From Cephalopachus bancanus (lineage: Eukaryota > Chordata > Mammalia > Primates > Tarsiidae), in contig JAPVLO010000123.1 of the NCBI GenBank assembly GCA_027257055.1, positions 248,001 to 312,000 on the forward strand: a stretch of 64,000 nucleotides of DNA, written 5' to 3'. The stretch's first letter is position 1. Every line of letters starts with the position of its first letter. A model generated the notes under the pieces. The model did not search any database. It saw only the letters and a program-made list of their open reading frames with translations, and had not been told where the DNA came from. Below, in pieces: positions 22,611 through 33,225 of the stretch. The position numbers and the translations under genes are program-made.

Positions 22611-22907
22611 CCGGGCACGGTGGCTCAAGCCTGTAATCCTAGCACTTTGGGCGGCCGAGGTGAGCGATCTGCCAGAGCGTATGGGTTCGGGACCAGCCTG
22701 GGCAATGTGGTGAGACCTCGCATCTACAATAAATCAAAAAATTAGCCGGGCGTGGTAGCGCGCGCCTGTAGTTCCAGCTACTTGGAAGGCTGAGGCGGAA
22801 GGGTCGCCGGAGCCCAGCAGGTCGAGGCTGCGGTGGCGGGGAGCGGCCACTGCACTCCAGTCTGGGCGACAGAGTGAGACTCCAACTCAAAAAAACAAAC
22901 CCCCAAA
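22611..22907 (+). mobile_element. Alu, sense, full length
   Basis: It starts GACCGGGCACGGTGG and ends GACTCCAACTCAAAAAAAC. The first-arm B-box region is altered (GGGTTCGGGACCAGCC), but the right-arm hairpin region is retained. Confidence 0.94.
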
Positions 22908-23140
22908 ACAAGTGCCAGATGGTTGATTTAAAAGCCACCTGACATCAATGAAGAAAAGAAGAATAAACCCAAAATTTAACTGAAGTTTTAACATTTTCAA
23001 TGAGTTGACAAAAAGTAGTTTCTTTTTTTAAAAGTAGTTCTTCCCAAAAACAATGATCAGAAAACAAGGAAAGCGTGTTTGCTTTTCAGCACATTTCTCT
23101 TGCTGTTTGCAAACAATTTCTCAACCAATAAATCATCAGC
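22908..23140. other. Unassigned sequence
   Basis: Nothing recognised between two sense Alus. Confidence 0.3.
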
Positions 23141-23427
23141 TCTAGCCGGGCTCGGTGGCTCAGCCTGTAATCCCGCGCCTTTGGGAGGCTGAGATGAGTG
23201 GATTGTCTGAGCCTGCGGGTTCGAGACCCGCCTGGGCACGCGAGACCTCATCTCTACAATAAATCAAAAAAATTAGCCGGGCGTGGTAGCGCGCGCCCGC
23301 AGTTCCGGCTGCTTGGAAGGCTGAGGAGGAAGGATCGCCGGAGCCCAGCAAAATCGAGGCTGCGGTGGCCGGGAGCGGCCACTGCACTCCAGTCTGGGGG
23401 ACAGAGTGAGACTCCAACGCAAAAAAA
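23141..23427 (+). mobile_element. Alu, sense, CpG-rich, short-deletion sublineage
   Basis: The head is TAGCCGGGCTCGGTGGCTCA and the 3' end GACTCCAACGCAAAAAAA. The target duplication AATCATCAGC lies at 23131-23140 and 23428-23437. It carries an intact T-arm-like GCGGGTTCGAGACCCGC (about 23214-23231) and a perfect right-arm hairpin at 23365-23382. Many CpGs survive, so it is among the youngest copies. Confidence 0.96.
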
Positions 23428-23437
23428 AATCATCAGC

Positions 23438-24165
23438 CTTGAAGCCTTTTACCTTAATTTTCTCAAGTGCCACGTCTGGCCTTTTGAGAAAGCCTGAATG
23501 TAGAATGTTGCAAGCAAGATTGCCACCTACCGGCAGAAATGACCATCGCACGTAAGCGCCAGTGCGCATTTGGCCTACTGGGCTCTTGGGGGATGAGGGG
23601 TTGGGGGCGTGGGGAGCACTTTACTTTCTTGGGTAATACAACATGATAATGTTTATGTGGTCATCTCAGGAAATGAATTACAGTACTTACTCAGGTGAGA
23701 AAAAAAAATGTTCCCATTTTTGTTGTAACCCTTCTGGAATTCTCTGTGCCTCTGGAACAGCATATGTTGTTGAAAGTGAATTATATTTTACAAACTCACC
23801 TTCCTGTGAAAGACGGGCTCTCAGAAAGACATTTGTATTCATTTATGGTTTATTAAAGTTTAAAGAGCAGTCCAGCACATAACTTCTTCCACAAAACACG
23901 GTGCTTTGGGAGCCACAGGAATCACTAGCCCCTCCTACAGGCAATGGGATGCCAGCGTGGCCAGTCTTTCCCCGCACTACTTATGCCCAGGGCAGGGCCT
24001 TGTGTTGTGAACATGAGGATGTTTCCCCGTCCATCGCCTCAAAGACTACATATCTAGCTGTTAGCTTTTAGACCCTCCTTACTACTCCGAGTAGTGGCAG
24101 TGTCTATGCACATCAGTAGGTCATTCCTTTCCCAACATGTGTCTTGTCAAGAGAATATCTGCATT
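23438..24165. other. Unassigned sequence
   Basis: Includes a small CpG-bearing patch near 23540-23570 (AAGCGCCAGTGCGCA). No exon or repeat recognised. Confidence 0.35.
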
Positions 24166-24400
24166 TGGAGCACACCTTTAAAGGTTACCTCTGGGCTTGC
24201 ATCCCAGCTCTCTGACTTACCAGCTGTGTGACCTCGGGAACGTTGTTTAACCTCTGTAGGCATCAGTGTCCTCATCTTTGAAATGTGGATAATAAATTCT
24301 TCCTCACATGGCTGATGTGAGGAGTAAATGGGCTGATTTGTGTTCATGCGTTGAGTACAGAGTTTGGCCCATGGGAGAAATAAGTAATTGTTATAAGTAT
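24166..24400 (+). mobile_element. MIR SINE, sense
   Basis: The MIR core reads in order: CTTACCAGCTGTGTGACCTC, TTAACCTCTGTAGGCATCAG, CTCATCTTTGAAATGTGGAT, then GATGTGAGGAGTAAATG. Confidence 0.9.
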
Positions 24401-25354
24401 TTCGGTATTTAAAGGTGTTAAAATGGTTTTGTTCTCTGACTTGTGGAGTCGGAGTTGTTTGATATGAGAGTATTTCTAAAAGTTCTGCCGTTTATTTATT
24501 TTTGGCCCCTTGCACAAAGACAAAAAAGTCCTGGCTTTCTGATTCTCAGGAAGTGGCTGCTTCGCCCCTGCTAGAGGTCATACCAGGTAAGTTTGTAGAC
24601 ACTCAAAGAGGTCCCACAATGTCCTTGAATTTGACACTGCTGCCTAGATCTATACAATTTTGGTTTATTTTAATAACCAGTGCTTTGTGAGTTTTATTTT
24701 TTCTGAAACCGGGGAAGTTCTGCTTGAAAGTTTTTGGCAGTGTCTTGTCCCTGGAGGCTGAGTGATCACTTTTGCAGCAGCTCCCTTTGCTTGGGAAGAA
24801 TCTCCAGGATGAGCCTTTTAGTCACACAAATGTAAAAGGTTATGGGTGACAACTGTGCGGTCACTTGGAACCTGAATACCCGTGCTCGAGACTAAGACAT
24901 TCTGGTGAGCCACAAATTTTTAGCCTGTGTCCTTACAGAGTTAGAGAGTGTGGGTCTTGAAGATGGATTCATGTTGCACTCTCTCTAAATGTGGTTGTTT
25001 GTTCTTGGGGGATGTGAGTGCCCAAGACTTGCCCACAGATCAGGAGCAGAGGCTGGCCCAAGCAGGGAGGATGAGGGGGCATCTTGGCCTTACTTAGCAT
25101 GGGCTCTAGCCTGGGAGGTCTTGAATAGTTCAGATGTACTGATATACTGGGAGTGAGACCTCTCTCTGGAGGGGATGGGGATCATTGTCAGAGACACTCC
25201 CAAGGCTGATGGGTAGGTATATGGGTAGGTATCTGTCAACACAGGGAAGAGAGACATTCAAGGAGAGAGAGATTTCTGAGTTCACTAAGTGACTTCCCAG
25301 AGCCAAGGCTGGGAAATCTAATTTCTTAAACCAGAGCCACTGGTGGGGGACACC
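24401..25354. other. Unassigned sequence with one exon-like microsegment
   Basis: Positions 24550-24586 (37 nt) are preceded by TTTCTGATTCTCAG and followed by GTAAGTTT, both good splice-site matches. Two frames through it are open. No companion exon was found, so it is not called as a gene. Confidence 0.3.
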
Positions 25355-25430
25355 ACTCAAATTCAGTTGTTCACAGCCTTGACTGCATTTTAGAATCATT
25401 AGAGAGGTTTTAAAAAAATATAGATGCCCA
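25355..25430 (+). mobile_element. hAT-Charlie MITE fragment (MER3/MER5-like)
   Basis: GCATTTTAGAATCATTAGAG and the following GATGCCCAG match the left part of this class of short hAT elements. It is truncated by the L1 that follows. Confidence 0.45.
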
Positions 25431-25816
25431 GTTTATACCCCAAAGGGTGGAAAACAGATGTTAAACAAATATTTGTACATTTATGTTCATAGCAGCACTA
25501 TTTACAATTGAAGACAACCCAATGTCCATAAATGAATGAGTGGATTAAAAAATTGTGGTAGATCCAATACTATTTAGCCATAAAAAGGAATGTGGTGCTG
25601 ATGCGTGCTACAATATGAATGAAACTCCTTCAAACATTGTGCTAAATGAAAGAAGCAGACACAAAAGGCCACATTTTGTATGGCTCAAAAATATCCAGAA
25701 TAGTTAAACTTATAAAGATAGAAAGCAGATTTGTGGTCACCAGGGACTGGGGGCAGGGGGGATGGGAGTGATTAAGGGTACACAAGGTTTTATTTTGGGG
25801 TGATAAACATGTTTTG

Positions 25817-26110
25817 GGGCCAGGCATGGTGGCTCATACCTGTAATCCTAACACTTTGGAAGGCTGAGGTGAGAAGATTGCTTGAGCTCAGGCGTCTAAG
25901 ACCAGCCTGGGCAATATAGCAAGGCCCTTTCTCTGTAAGAAAACTTAAAAAAAATTAGCGGGGCATGGTGCCACCCACCTGTAGTCCCAGCTACTCCAGA
26001 GGCTGAGGTGGAAGAATCATCCAAGCCCAGTAGGTCGAGACTGTTGTGAGCCATGATTGTACCACTGTACTCCAGCCTGGCCAATAGAATAGACTAACTT
26101 AAAAAAAAAG
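25817..26110 (+). mobile_element. Alu 1 of a three-Alu tandem array, sense
   Basis: The head is GGGCCAGGCATGGTGGCTCA. The unusual 3' end GGCCAATAGAATAGACTAAC, followed by TTAAAAA, is shared with the next copy, which suggests tandem duplication of an Alu unit. Confidence 0.9.
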
Positions 26111-26116
26111 TTTCAG

Positions 26117-26403
26117 CCTGGTGCAGTGGCTCACGCCTGTGATCCCAGCACTTTGGGAGGCAGAGGTGAGAGGATTGCCTGAGCCCAGGGCTTTAAGACC
26201 AGCCTAGGCAACTTGGTGAGGCCTCGTCTCTATAATAAATAAAAAAATCAGCCAGGTGCGGTGGTGCATGCCTGCAGTTCCAGCTACTTGGAAGGCTGAG
26301 GTGGAAGGATTACCTGAGCCCAGTAGGTAGAGACTGTTGTGAACCATGATCGTGCCATTCTACTCCAGTCTGGCCAAGAGAATAGATCAACTTAAAAAAA
26401 AAA
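26117..26403 (+). mobile_element. Alu 2 of the tandem array, sense
   Basis: The head is AGCCTGGTGCAGTGGCTCAC. The 3' end GGCCAAGAGAATAGATCAAC is nearly that of Alu 1 and unlike any other copy in the window. The linker to the next copy is again AAAGTTTCAG. Confidence 0.9.
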
Positions 26404-26409
26404 GTTTCA

Positions 26410-26699
26410 GTCTGGCACAGTGGCTTACACCTGTGATCCTAGAACTTTGGGAGGCAGAGGGGAGAAGATTGCATGAGCCCAGGGGTTCAAGACCAGCCTG
26501 GGCAACTTGGCGAGACCTCATCTCTATAATCAAAAAATCAACCTGGTGTGGTGGTGCATGCCTATAGTTCCAGCTACTCAGAAGGCTGAGGCAGAAGGAT
26601 CACCTGAATCCAGCAGGTCAAGGCGGCAGTGGCTGTAAGCATGCTTCTGCACTCCAGCCTGGGCAACAGAGTGAGACTCTGACTCAAAGAAAAAAAAAA
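26410..26699 (+). mobile_element. Alu 3 of the tandem array, sense
   Basis: The head is TCTGGCACAGTGGCTTACAC. The 3' end is the ordinary GAGTGAGACTCTGACTCAAA. The L1 3' UTR resumes directly after its A-tail. Confidence 0.9.
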
Positions 26700-26833
26700 G
26701 TTTGGAACCAAGTAGAGAGGGTGGCTGCATGACAGTGTGAATGTACTAAATGTCAATAAATTGTTAATTTTACATTATGTAAATTTCACTTGAATTAAGA
26801 CATTATAATGATTTTTAAAAATTTATTTATTTT

Positions 26834-26960
26834 AGTTGGAGTCTCACTCTGTCACCCAGGCTGGAGTACAGTGGCATACTCACAGCTACCCCAGCGTCAA
26901 CCTGCTGGGCTCCAGCACGCTTTCCGCCTCAGCCTTCCAAGTAGCTGGAACTACAGGCGA
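26834..26960 (-). mobile_element. Alu right arm only, antisense
   Basis: It starts TTAGTTGGAGTCTCACTCTG and ends after GTAGCTGGAACTACAGGCG, where a pyrimidine repeat replaces the rest. Confidence 0.85.
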
Positions 26961-27040
26961 CCTCCTACCCTTCCCTTTCCTCCCTCCTCCTACCCTTCCC
27001 CTCCCTCCTCCTACCCTTCCCCTTCATCCCCCCTCCTCAG
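26960..27040 (+). repeat. CCTCCTACCCTTCC-type pyrimidine repeat
   Basis: About four imperfect copies of a CTCCTACCCTTCCC unit, directly abutting the truncated Alu. Confidence 0.85.
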
Positions 27041-27279
27041 CTGGGTAACATGCCTCTTCCCCTCAACTCCCTGTAACACCTGTAATGCGGTAACCCCAAA
27101 TCTGAGAGGGCTTGTGCACAATGTTTACCTATTCCAAAGAAGTTACCCAGAGGTCCAGCAGGGAAAGACATTGGTTTATTAAAACTTACAGGAGGCAACA
27201 ATGGTGGCTGTTGGTGTGAAGAATTCACACCTTGGGGAAGTATAGCAAGCAGTTTTCTAGCCCACGAACTCAAGCCAAT
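27041..27279. other. Unassigned sequence
   Basis: Nothing recognised. Confidence 0.3.
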
Positions 27280-27572
27280 CTTTTTTTTTTTTGAGTTGAA
27301 GTCTCACTCCGTTGCCCAGGTTAGAATGCAGTGGCATGCTCACGGCCACTGCAGCCTTGAACTGCTAGGCTCAGGTGATCCTTCCACCTGAGCCTTCCAA
27401 GTAGCTGGAACTACAGGTATGTGCACCGCGGCTGGCTAATTTTTTTATTTATTGTAGAGATGAGGTCTTGCTAAGTTGCCCAGGCTGATCTTGAACCCCT
27501 GGACCCAGGCTATTCTCTCACCTTGGCCTCCCAAAATACTGGGATTACAGATATGAAGCCACCAAGCTGGCA
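27280..27572 (-). mobile_element. Alu, antisense, full length
   Basis: The T-run and GAGTTGAAGTCTCACTCCGT lead to GAAGCCACCAAGCTGGC at the reverse head. Confidence 0.92.
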
Positions 27573-27829
27573 TCATTCATATTCCTATATGTTGTGGACA
27601 ATTCCATTGATTAAGCTTGGGGACTACATTGTTTTCAGCTTTGCTTGGTCACCTGCCTCCCATGACTCATTACTGGGAGTATTAATGCTTCAGAGACCAG
27701 CCTTGGCCAGAGGCTGCTTCCTAAGGGAGGGGCAGGAAGAAGCAAGGTATGGGGGAAAAGTCTACATCTGGGCAATATTCCACAATACCACCACAGGCTT
27801 CTTCCACAGCACTTTCTGAACTCAATTTC
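27573..27829. other. Unassigned sequence
   Basis: Nothing recognised. Confidence 0.3.
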
Positions 27830-27960
27830 CACCATCTCTTGCTCCTAATCCCACACAGACCACAAGTTTTCTGGGGATAGAAACCAGGGCTTTCTTCTGT
27901 TTCAGTTTCGCTAAGACCTGGCACAGAGAGGAAACTCTGGAATGTTGAGCAAATAAGTGA
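27830..27960 (+). mobile_element. L2/MIR-age 3' end, sense
   Basis: AGACCTGGCACAGAGAGGAA, then GAATGTTGAGCAAATAAGTG, resembles the L2 3' terminus that normally ends in TGAATGAATGA. The microsatellite that follows grew from that end. Confidence 0.5.
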
Positions 27961-28031
27961 ATGAATGAATGGGTGACTGAGTGATAAATTACTTTGTGGG
28001 TGAATGAGTGAATGAATGAGTAATTGAATGG
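27957..28031 (+). repeat. (TGAA)n / (TGAG)n microsatellite
   Basis: GTGAATGAATGAATGGGTGA is followed by degenerate TGAATGAG units. Confidence 0.85.
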
Positions 28032-28225
28032 AAGTGAGGTTTACTTGTCCCTTGTAGTGTTTCTTCTGTCGACTTAGCTTATCCAGAGCTTTCATAACAG
28101 AGATTCTGAAGGGTTCCTTTGGGAGGACTTTGATTCCTCCTACAGATTTTATTCCTGCAAAGTTGAGTAGCTTCACAGGGCCACGTGGAAGGTGTTTCAA
28201 ATTTCTTAATTATTACGCTTCTATT
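28032..28225 (-). other. Unassigned; short minus-strand open frame with exon-like look
   Basis: On the minus strand a frame of about 55 codons (28045-28210) precedes a GACAAGTAAACC donor-like site. It would encode a basic peptide including LPRGPVKLLNFAGIKSVGG. There is no ATG in a good context at its start and no strong acceptor. I do not recognise the peptide, so it is not called as a gene. Confidence 0.25.
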
Positions 28226-28402
28226 GCTATTACATCCAGCTGCTGCATACTGGAATCACCTGGGGGGCTTTAATACCACGATGATGCCTGGGTCCCACAC
28301 CCAGCGTCTGAAACAATTGGTCTGGGGTGTGACCAGGGCATGGACGATTTTAAAAGCTCTCAGATGATTCTAATATGCAGCTAAGATCACAAATCACTGC
28401 AC
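28226..28402 (+). mobile_element. hAT-Charlie MITE (MER3/MER5-like)
   Basis: The landmarks are GGAATCACCTGGGGGGCTTT, CACCCAGCGTCTGAAAC and AATTGGTCTGGGGTGTGACC, then AAAAGCTCTCAGATGATTC. The two halves form the imperfect inverted symmetry typical of these elements. The exact family is uncertain. Confidence 0.65.
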
Positions 28403-28645
28403 TCATGCTTGGTGGCAGTTTTCTGAATAGATTTATTTTTTAAGTCCCAAACCATTCAGAAGCTGACTCTAATGGTCTCTCACATGGAAACAGAAGGATG
28501 TTTAGCACAAATCTGCTCTAGAATGCAATGCTGTTTCTCTGGGTGTTATTACCGGCAAGACTTAGAGCTGCTGGGGGAAGGGTGTTGTGATTCTCCCACC
28601 TCCCCATTGGTGGAAGGAGGCCAGTCAAGCCATAGTTTTGTTCTT
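28403..28645. other. Unassigned sequence
   Basis: Nothing recognised. Confidence 0.3.
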
Positions 28646-28880
28646 TCTCCCTTCCTCTCCCTTCCTCCCTCTCCCTTCCTCTCCCTTCCTCCCTCTCCCC
28701 TCCTCTCCCCTCCTCTCCCCCCTCCCCTCCTCTCCCCCCTCTCCCCTCCTCTCCCCCCTCTCCCCTCTCTCTCCCCCTCCCCCTCCCCTCTCTCTCCCCT
28801 CTCTCCCTCTCTCCTCTCTCCCCTCTCTCCTCTCTCTCCTCCCCCCTCTCTCCCTCCCTCCTCTCTTCTTTCTCTCCACC
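28646..28880 (+). repeat. Polypyrimidine tract, (CTCTCC)n-like
   Basis: About 235 bases are almost purely C and T. It abuts the 3' end of an antisense Alu, so it is probably an expanded and mutated A-tail. The long Pro/Leu/Ser and Arg/Glu/Gly frames here are composition artefacts. Confidence 0.95.
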
Positions 28881-28883
28881 CGC

Positions 28884-29162
28884 TCCTTGGAATCTCACTC
28901 AGTCGCCCAGGCTTGAGTGCAGTGGCACATTCACATCCATTGCAGTGTTGACCTGCTGGGCTCTGGGAATCCTTCTGCCTCAGCCTTCCAGGTAGCTGGA
29001 ACTATAGGCACGTGCTATCATGCCCAGCTCATTTTTGATTTATTGTAGAGACGAGGCCTCATCAGGTTGCCCAGGCTGGTCTCAAGCCGCAGGCTCAGGC
29101 AGTCCTCTCGCCTCAGCCTCCCAAAGTGATGGGATTACAGGCTGGAGCCACCAAGCCAGCCT
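28884..29162 (-). mobile_element. Alu, antisense
   Basis: GGAATCTCACTCAGTCGCCC to GGAGCCACCAAGCCAGCC. Its A-tail has become the pyrimidine tract beside it. Confidence 0.92.
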
Positions 29163-29464
29163 AGCTTGTTGTTTCAGTGCTGCTTAATGCCACTGTAGTG
29201 AGACATTCTGGGGGGCTTGTTAAAGAACAGAGTGAAGTCAGTCTCATAACCTAGTGTTCCAAGCCTGTCATATTCATTTAGATAACAGTATATTAAATAC
29301 AATGACACATTTCATATTTATAGCTAAAACACTTTTCAATTCCACATTTGCTTTGCTAAAATTATTATACCTTCCTGTTGAAGAAACAAAATAGCTAATC
29401 TTGTTTTCGTTAAATAAATATTTGTTGTTTTGGGTGATATTTTCCAGGCAATGTTTGTTGTTCC
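29163..29464. other. Unassigned sequence
   Basis: Nothing recognised. Confidence 0.3.
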
Positions 29465-30066
29465 TTTTAATACAGGGGTTCCCAATCCTCAGTCCATGGA
29501 CTTGTACTGGTCTGTGGTCTGTTAGGAACCAGGCTACACAGCAGGAGGTGAGCAGCAGTGAGTGAAGCATTGTCTGTATTTATAGCCGCTCACCATCACT
29601 GGCATTACCACCTGAGCTCCATTTACTGTCAGATCAGCAGCGGCATTAGATTCATAGGTTCAGGAATCCTATTGTGAAGTGCACATGCCAGGGATCTAGG
29701 TTGCACATTCCTTATGAGAATCTAATGTCTGATGATCTGAGGTGGAGCTGAGGTGGCAATGCTAGTGCTGGGGTGTGGCTGCATATACAGATTAACATTA
29801 GCAGTGAGGTTTGACTGCATAGAGACCATAATAAATCATTGCTTGCAGACATATCAAAACCCTATCAGTGAGTGGCAAGAGAGTTGATGTACTTCAATTG
29901 TGCAGCTGCATCTAGTGGCAGACTTTAAGTCAGAATCTGACACTTATTTAATCCATACATGGCCCGCCCATTATTTTATTTACCACTTCTATCTGTGCCT
30001 CTTTCCTGCACTGTGCACTTGTCTCAGTCACAGTTTTGGTAAGCCCATAAGCTAACCCTAGCCAAA

Positions 30067-33000
30067 ATGAATAAAAAACAAATGCTACTGTAGAGCTTCT
30101 TTGAAAAGGAAGAAAGACCCAATGATGAGATAGCAGAAGATTCTACGACTGCCAAAAAAGAAAGCTACATTTAAAGGAAAATACCAGGGTCGTACTTAAA
30201 TTACAGGTTTATTGCAACAGGTGATTCACATTCTCCAAGCCCACTTTGAGTCATATATGGCAACTGGCTATCCAAGGAAGCCAGGAAACTTTCAAAACTG
30301 TTTCACCACATAGAGTCCAAGCACCCTGAGCTAAAAGACAAGCCTTTGGAGTTTTTCAAAATAATTTTTAAAAAATGAACATGAAGAACAGAAGCAATCA
30401 TTGAAGGCGATCACTTCATCAAATGTTGTCTGCACTGAGAGCATCATTCTAACTGCATTGCTAAAGCTAAAAAGTCCTTCACTATTGGTGAAGAGTCGAT
30501 CCTGCCTGCTTTTTTTGTCATTAACTTTTAGGAGAGGCTGAAGTTCAAAAGGTGGCATGTGTTCCTCTTTTGGCTAGCACCGTAACTAGCGAAATTGATG
30601 AAATAACAAAATATTGAGGCACAACTGTTAGAGAGAATTAATGAGTCATGTTACACAATCCAGGTTGACGAGTCTACCGATATTAACAACAAAGCAACAA
30701 TGCTTGTTTCTGTGTGATATATTTTTCAGGAGGATGTGCATGAGGGTATGTTATATGTACTTTTGTTGCCAACTAATACCACAGCTGCAGAACTATTCAA
30801 GTCTTTGAATTATTACATGTCAGGAAAACTGAATTTGTCATTTCGTATTTATGCACGGATGGAGCAGCTGCTGTGAGAGGACAGCTTTCTGGTTTCACTA
30901 CTCAGGTCAAAGAGGTCACTTCTGAATGTAAGTTTACACACTGTGTCATCCATAGAGAAATGATAACTAGCCAAAAAATGTCACCTGAACTTTTTGCAGG
31001 ATGTGATTAAAATTATCAGCCCCATTAAAAAGTACATGCCCTTAACTCATACTTGTTCGCACAACTCTGTAAGGAGATGGACACAGAACACACGTCTTCT
31101 TTTAAATGCAGAAGTGAGGTGGCTTTCTAAAGGTAGATCACTGGCCAGAGTTTTTGAGTTATGAGAGCCGCTCCATAGAACAGCTTGGTACTGGTACAAG
31201 GATGGGCATATAGACCAATGGAACAGGATAGAGATTCCGGAAACATAACCTCAATTTCTCAGCCAACTCATCTTCAACAAAGCCTCTACCACCAACCACT
31301 GGGGAGAGGAGAACCTATTCAGTAAATGGTGTTGGGAAAACTGACTGATCACATGCAGAAGATTGAAACAGGACCCCTACCTATCACCATACACAAAAAT
31401 CAACTCTAAATGGATCAAAGACCTAAATGTAAAACCTCAAACTACAAGAACCCTAGAAAATGCAGGAGACACCCTTATGGAAATTGGAACTGGTAACCAA
31501 TTCCTGATCAAAACCCCAAATGCCCATGCCATAAGATATAAGATAGACAAGGGACTTCATCAAACTGACAAGCTTCTGCACAACCAAAGAAACCATCATG
31601 AGAGTGGGGAGAATAGGAAAAAATATTTGCCAACTGTATATCTGACAAAGGCCAACCATCTAGGATATACAAGGAACTCAAATATGCCAAAAAGAAAAAA
31701 AACCCTATTAAAAAGTGAGCAAAAGATATGAATAGACACTTTTCAAAATAAGACATATGAGCAGCCAAAGAATACATGAAAAAAATGCTCAGCCACATTA
31801 GTCATCAAATAAATGCAAATTAAAACTACGCCAAGATACCACCAAATTCCAGTCAGGATGGGCATTGTCAATAACTCAAAAAACAACAGTTGCTGGAAAG
31901 GATGTGGGGAAAAGGGAACACTTCTACTGTACATTCTTGGTGCGAGTGTAAACTAGTACAACCTCTGTAGAAAACAGTTTGGCGATTCCTAAAAGATCTA
32001 AAAATCGACCTTCTATACGACCCAGCAATCCCTCTTCTGGGACTATACCTGGACGAACCCAAATCACTCTATGAAAAAGTTACCTGCATGCTCATGTTTA
32101 TTGCAGCATTAGGAACAACAGCAAAAACATGGAACCAACTATGTTGCCCGCTGAAAGTGGACTGGATTAAAAAATGTGGTAACTATTACACAGCCATAAC
32201 AAAGGACAAATTTATGAACTTCGCAACAACTCATATGAACTTAGAGTCTATAATACTGAGAGATCTATCACAGAAAAAACTGAGTACCACATGTTCTCAC
32301 TCATAAGCAGACCTTGAACAGTTATCATAATATTATAAGAAAGGGATTAGCAGTAGTGGGAAACTGCCAGGGGAGGGAGGGCACACTTCATCAATAAGGG
32401 TACTTGATCTCAAACCAGGTGAAGTGGGGACCAAAGTGAGGCCCAAACTTTACCTGTACAATGACCATTTGTATACCTACCCCTGAATTGTACCCCGCAT
32501 CTTAAAAAAAAAAAAAGTCACCACTGGTAGCACATTTCAGTGACACAGAATGGGTCGCAAAAGTTGCTTACTTGTACGACATATTCAACCTGCTCAATGA
32601 ACTCAATCTGTCACTTTAGGGGAGAATGACAACTGTGTTCAAGTCGACTGATAAGCAGCTACATCCAAAGCCAAACTGGAATTATGGAGGTGACTAGTGA
32701 CCAGTGAGGTTTTTGACATGTTTCAAACGTTAGCAGAGATTTTGAAAGCCTGAGCCAGGGCCTTTTATTCCCCCCAGCTGGTGCATGGTCATCTGTCTCA
32801 GCTTTCAAAAGAGTTTGAGCATCACTCCCCAACCACAAAAGACCCCTGGACTGGGAAGGAAGGATCCATGACCCATTTTAAATAAGCCAGGAGAATTGAC
32901 TTTGTTCATGCTAGAAGAGGATCAACTGCTTGAGATCACAAAGATGGTGGCCTTAAAAGTATGTTTGAAATAAACTCAAATCGCCATACGTTCTGGATTA

Positions 33001-33225
33001 AAATCAAAGCAGAATATCCTGAGATTGCCACAAAAACACTGAAAAACCTACTTCCGTTTCCAACATCCTATCTTTGTGAAGCAGAGTTTTCTTCAGTGGC
33101 AGCAACCAAAATGAGATTATGGAGTAGACCAGATATGAGCAACACACTTCGGTGTCATTGTCTCCCGTCACCCCAGATGGGGCCATCTAGTTGCAGGAAA
33201 ACAAGCTCAGGGCTCCCACTGATTC
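30067..33225 (+). pseudogene. Broken hAT transposase of the Charlie element
   Basis: The start codon region reads ATGAATAAAAAACAAATG. Translation fragments on both sides of the L1 fit a hAT transposase of the Charlie/ZBED-related group: a SHFESIKHPELKDKPLEFF-like stretch near 30300, a SLARVFEL piece at 31138, then HFSDTEWVAKVAYLYDIFN at about 32535. The C-terminal dimerisation segment (FPTSYLCEAEFSSVAATKMR) is at 33055-33117. Many stops and frameshifts destroy it and an L1 is inserted in the middle, so no protein is made. In life such enzymes excise and reinsert the element using its terminal repeats. Confidence 0.8.
31166..32518 (+). mobile_element. L1 3' part with short 3' UTR, sense, inserted in the hAT element
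   Basis: It begins in ORF2 (GCTTGGTACTGGTACAAGG) and covers the C-terminal region. The open frame 31363-31731 includes a [20 protein letters not shown] stretch. It ends in a short 3' UTR (GTGAGGCCCAAACTTTACC) and an A-tail at 32505-32517. About 27 bases of the hAT reading frame seem to be missing at the junction, so no clean target duplication was found. The 3' UTR resembles that at 62150-62330, so both belong to one L1 lineage. Confidence 0.85.

Larger units (their letters stand above)
25431..26805 (+). mobile_element. L1 (L1M-type) 3' end, sense, split by three Alus
   Basis: The left part has CATAGCAGCACTATTTACAA and GGTCACCAGGGACTGGGGGC. The 3' UTR resumes after the Alus with GTGAATGTACTAAATGTCAA and ends GTAAATTTCACTTGAATT. 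This matches one continuous L1 once the Alus are removed. Confidence 0.88.

Noticed and set aside
23540..23570. NRF1-like GCGCCAGTGCGCA and small CpG patch as a promoter
   Set aside because: The motif deviates from the NRF1 consensus and there is no CpG island or initiating exon nearby.
28472..28951. Long Pro/Leu/Ser-rich and Arg/Glu/Gly-rich open frames (up to 159 codons)
   Set aside because: They lie on the polypyrimidine tract; low-complexity sequence gives stop-free frames on both strands.
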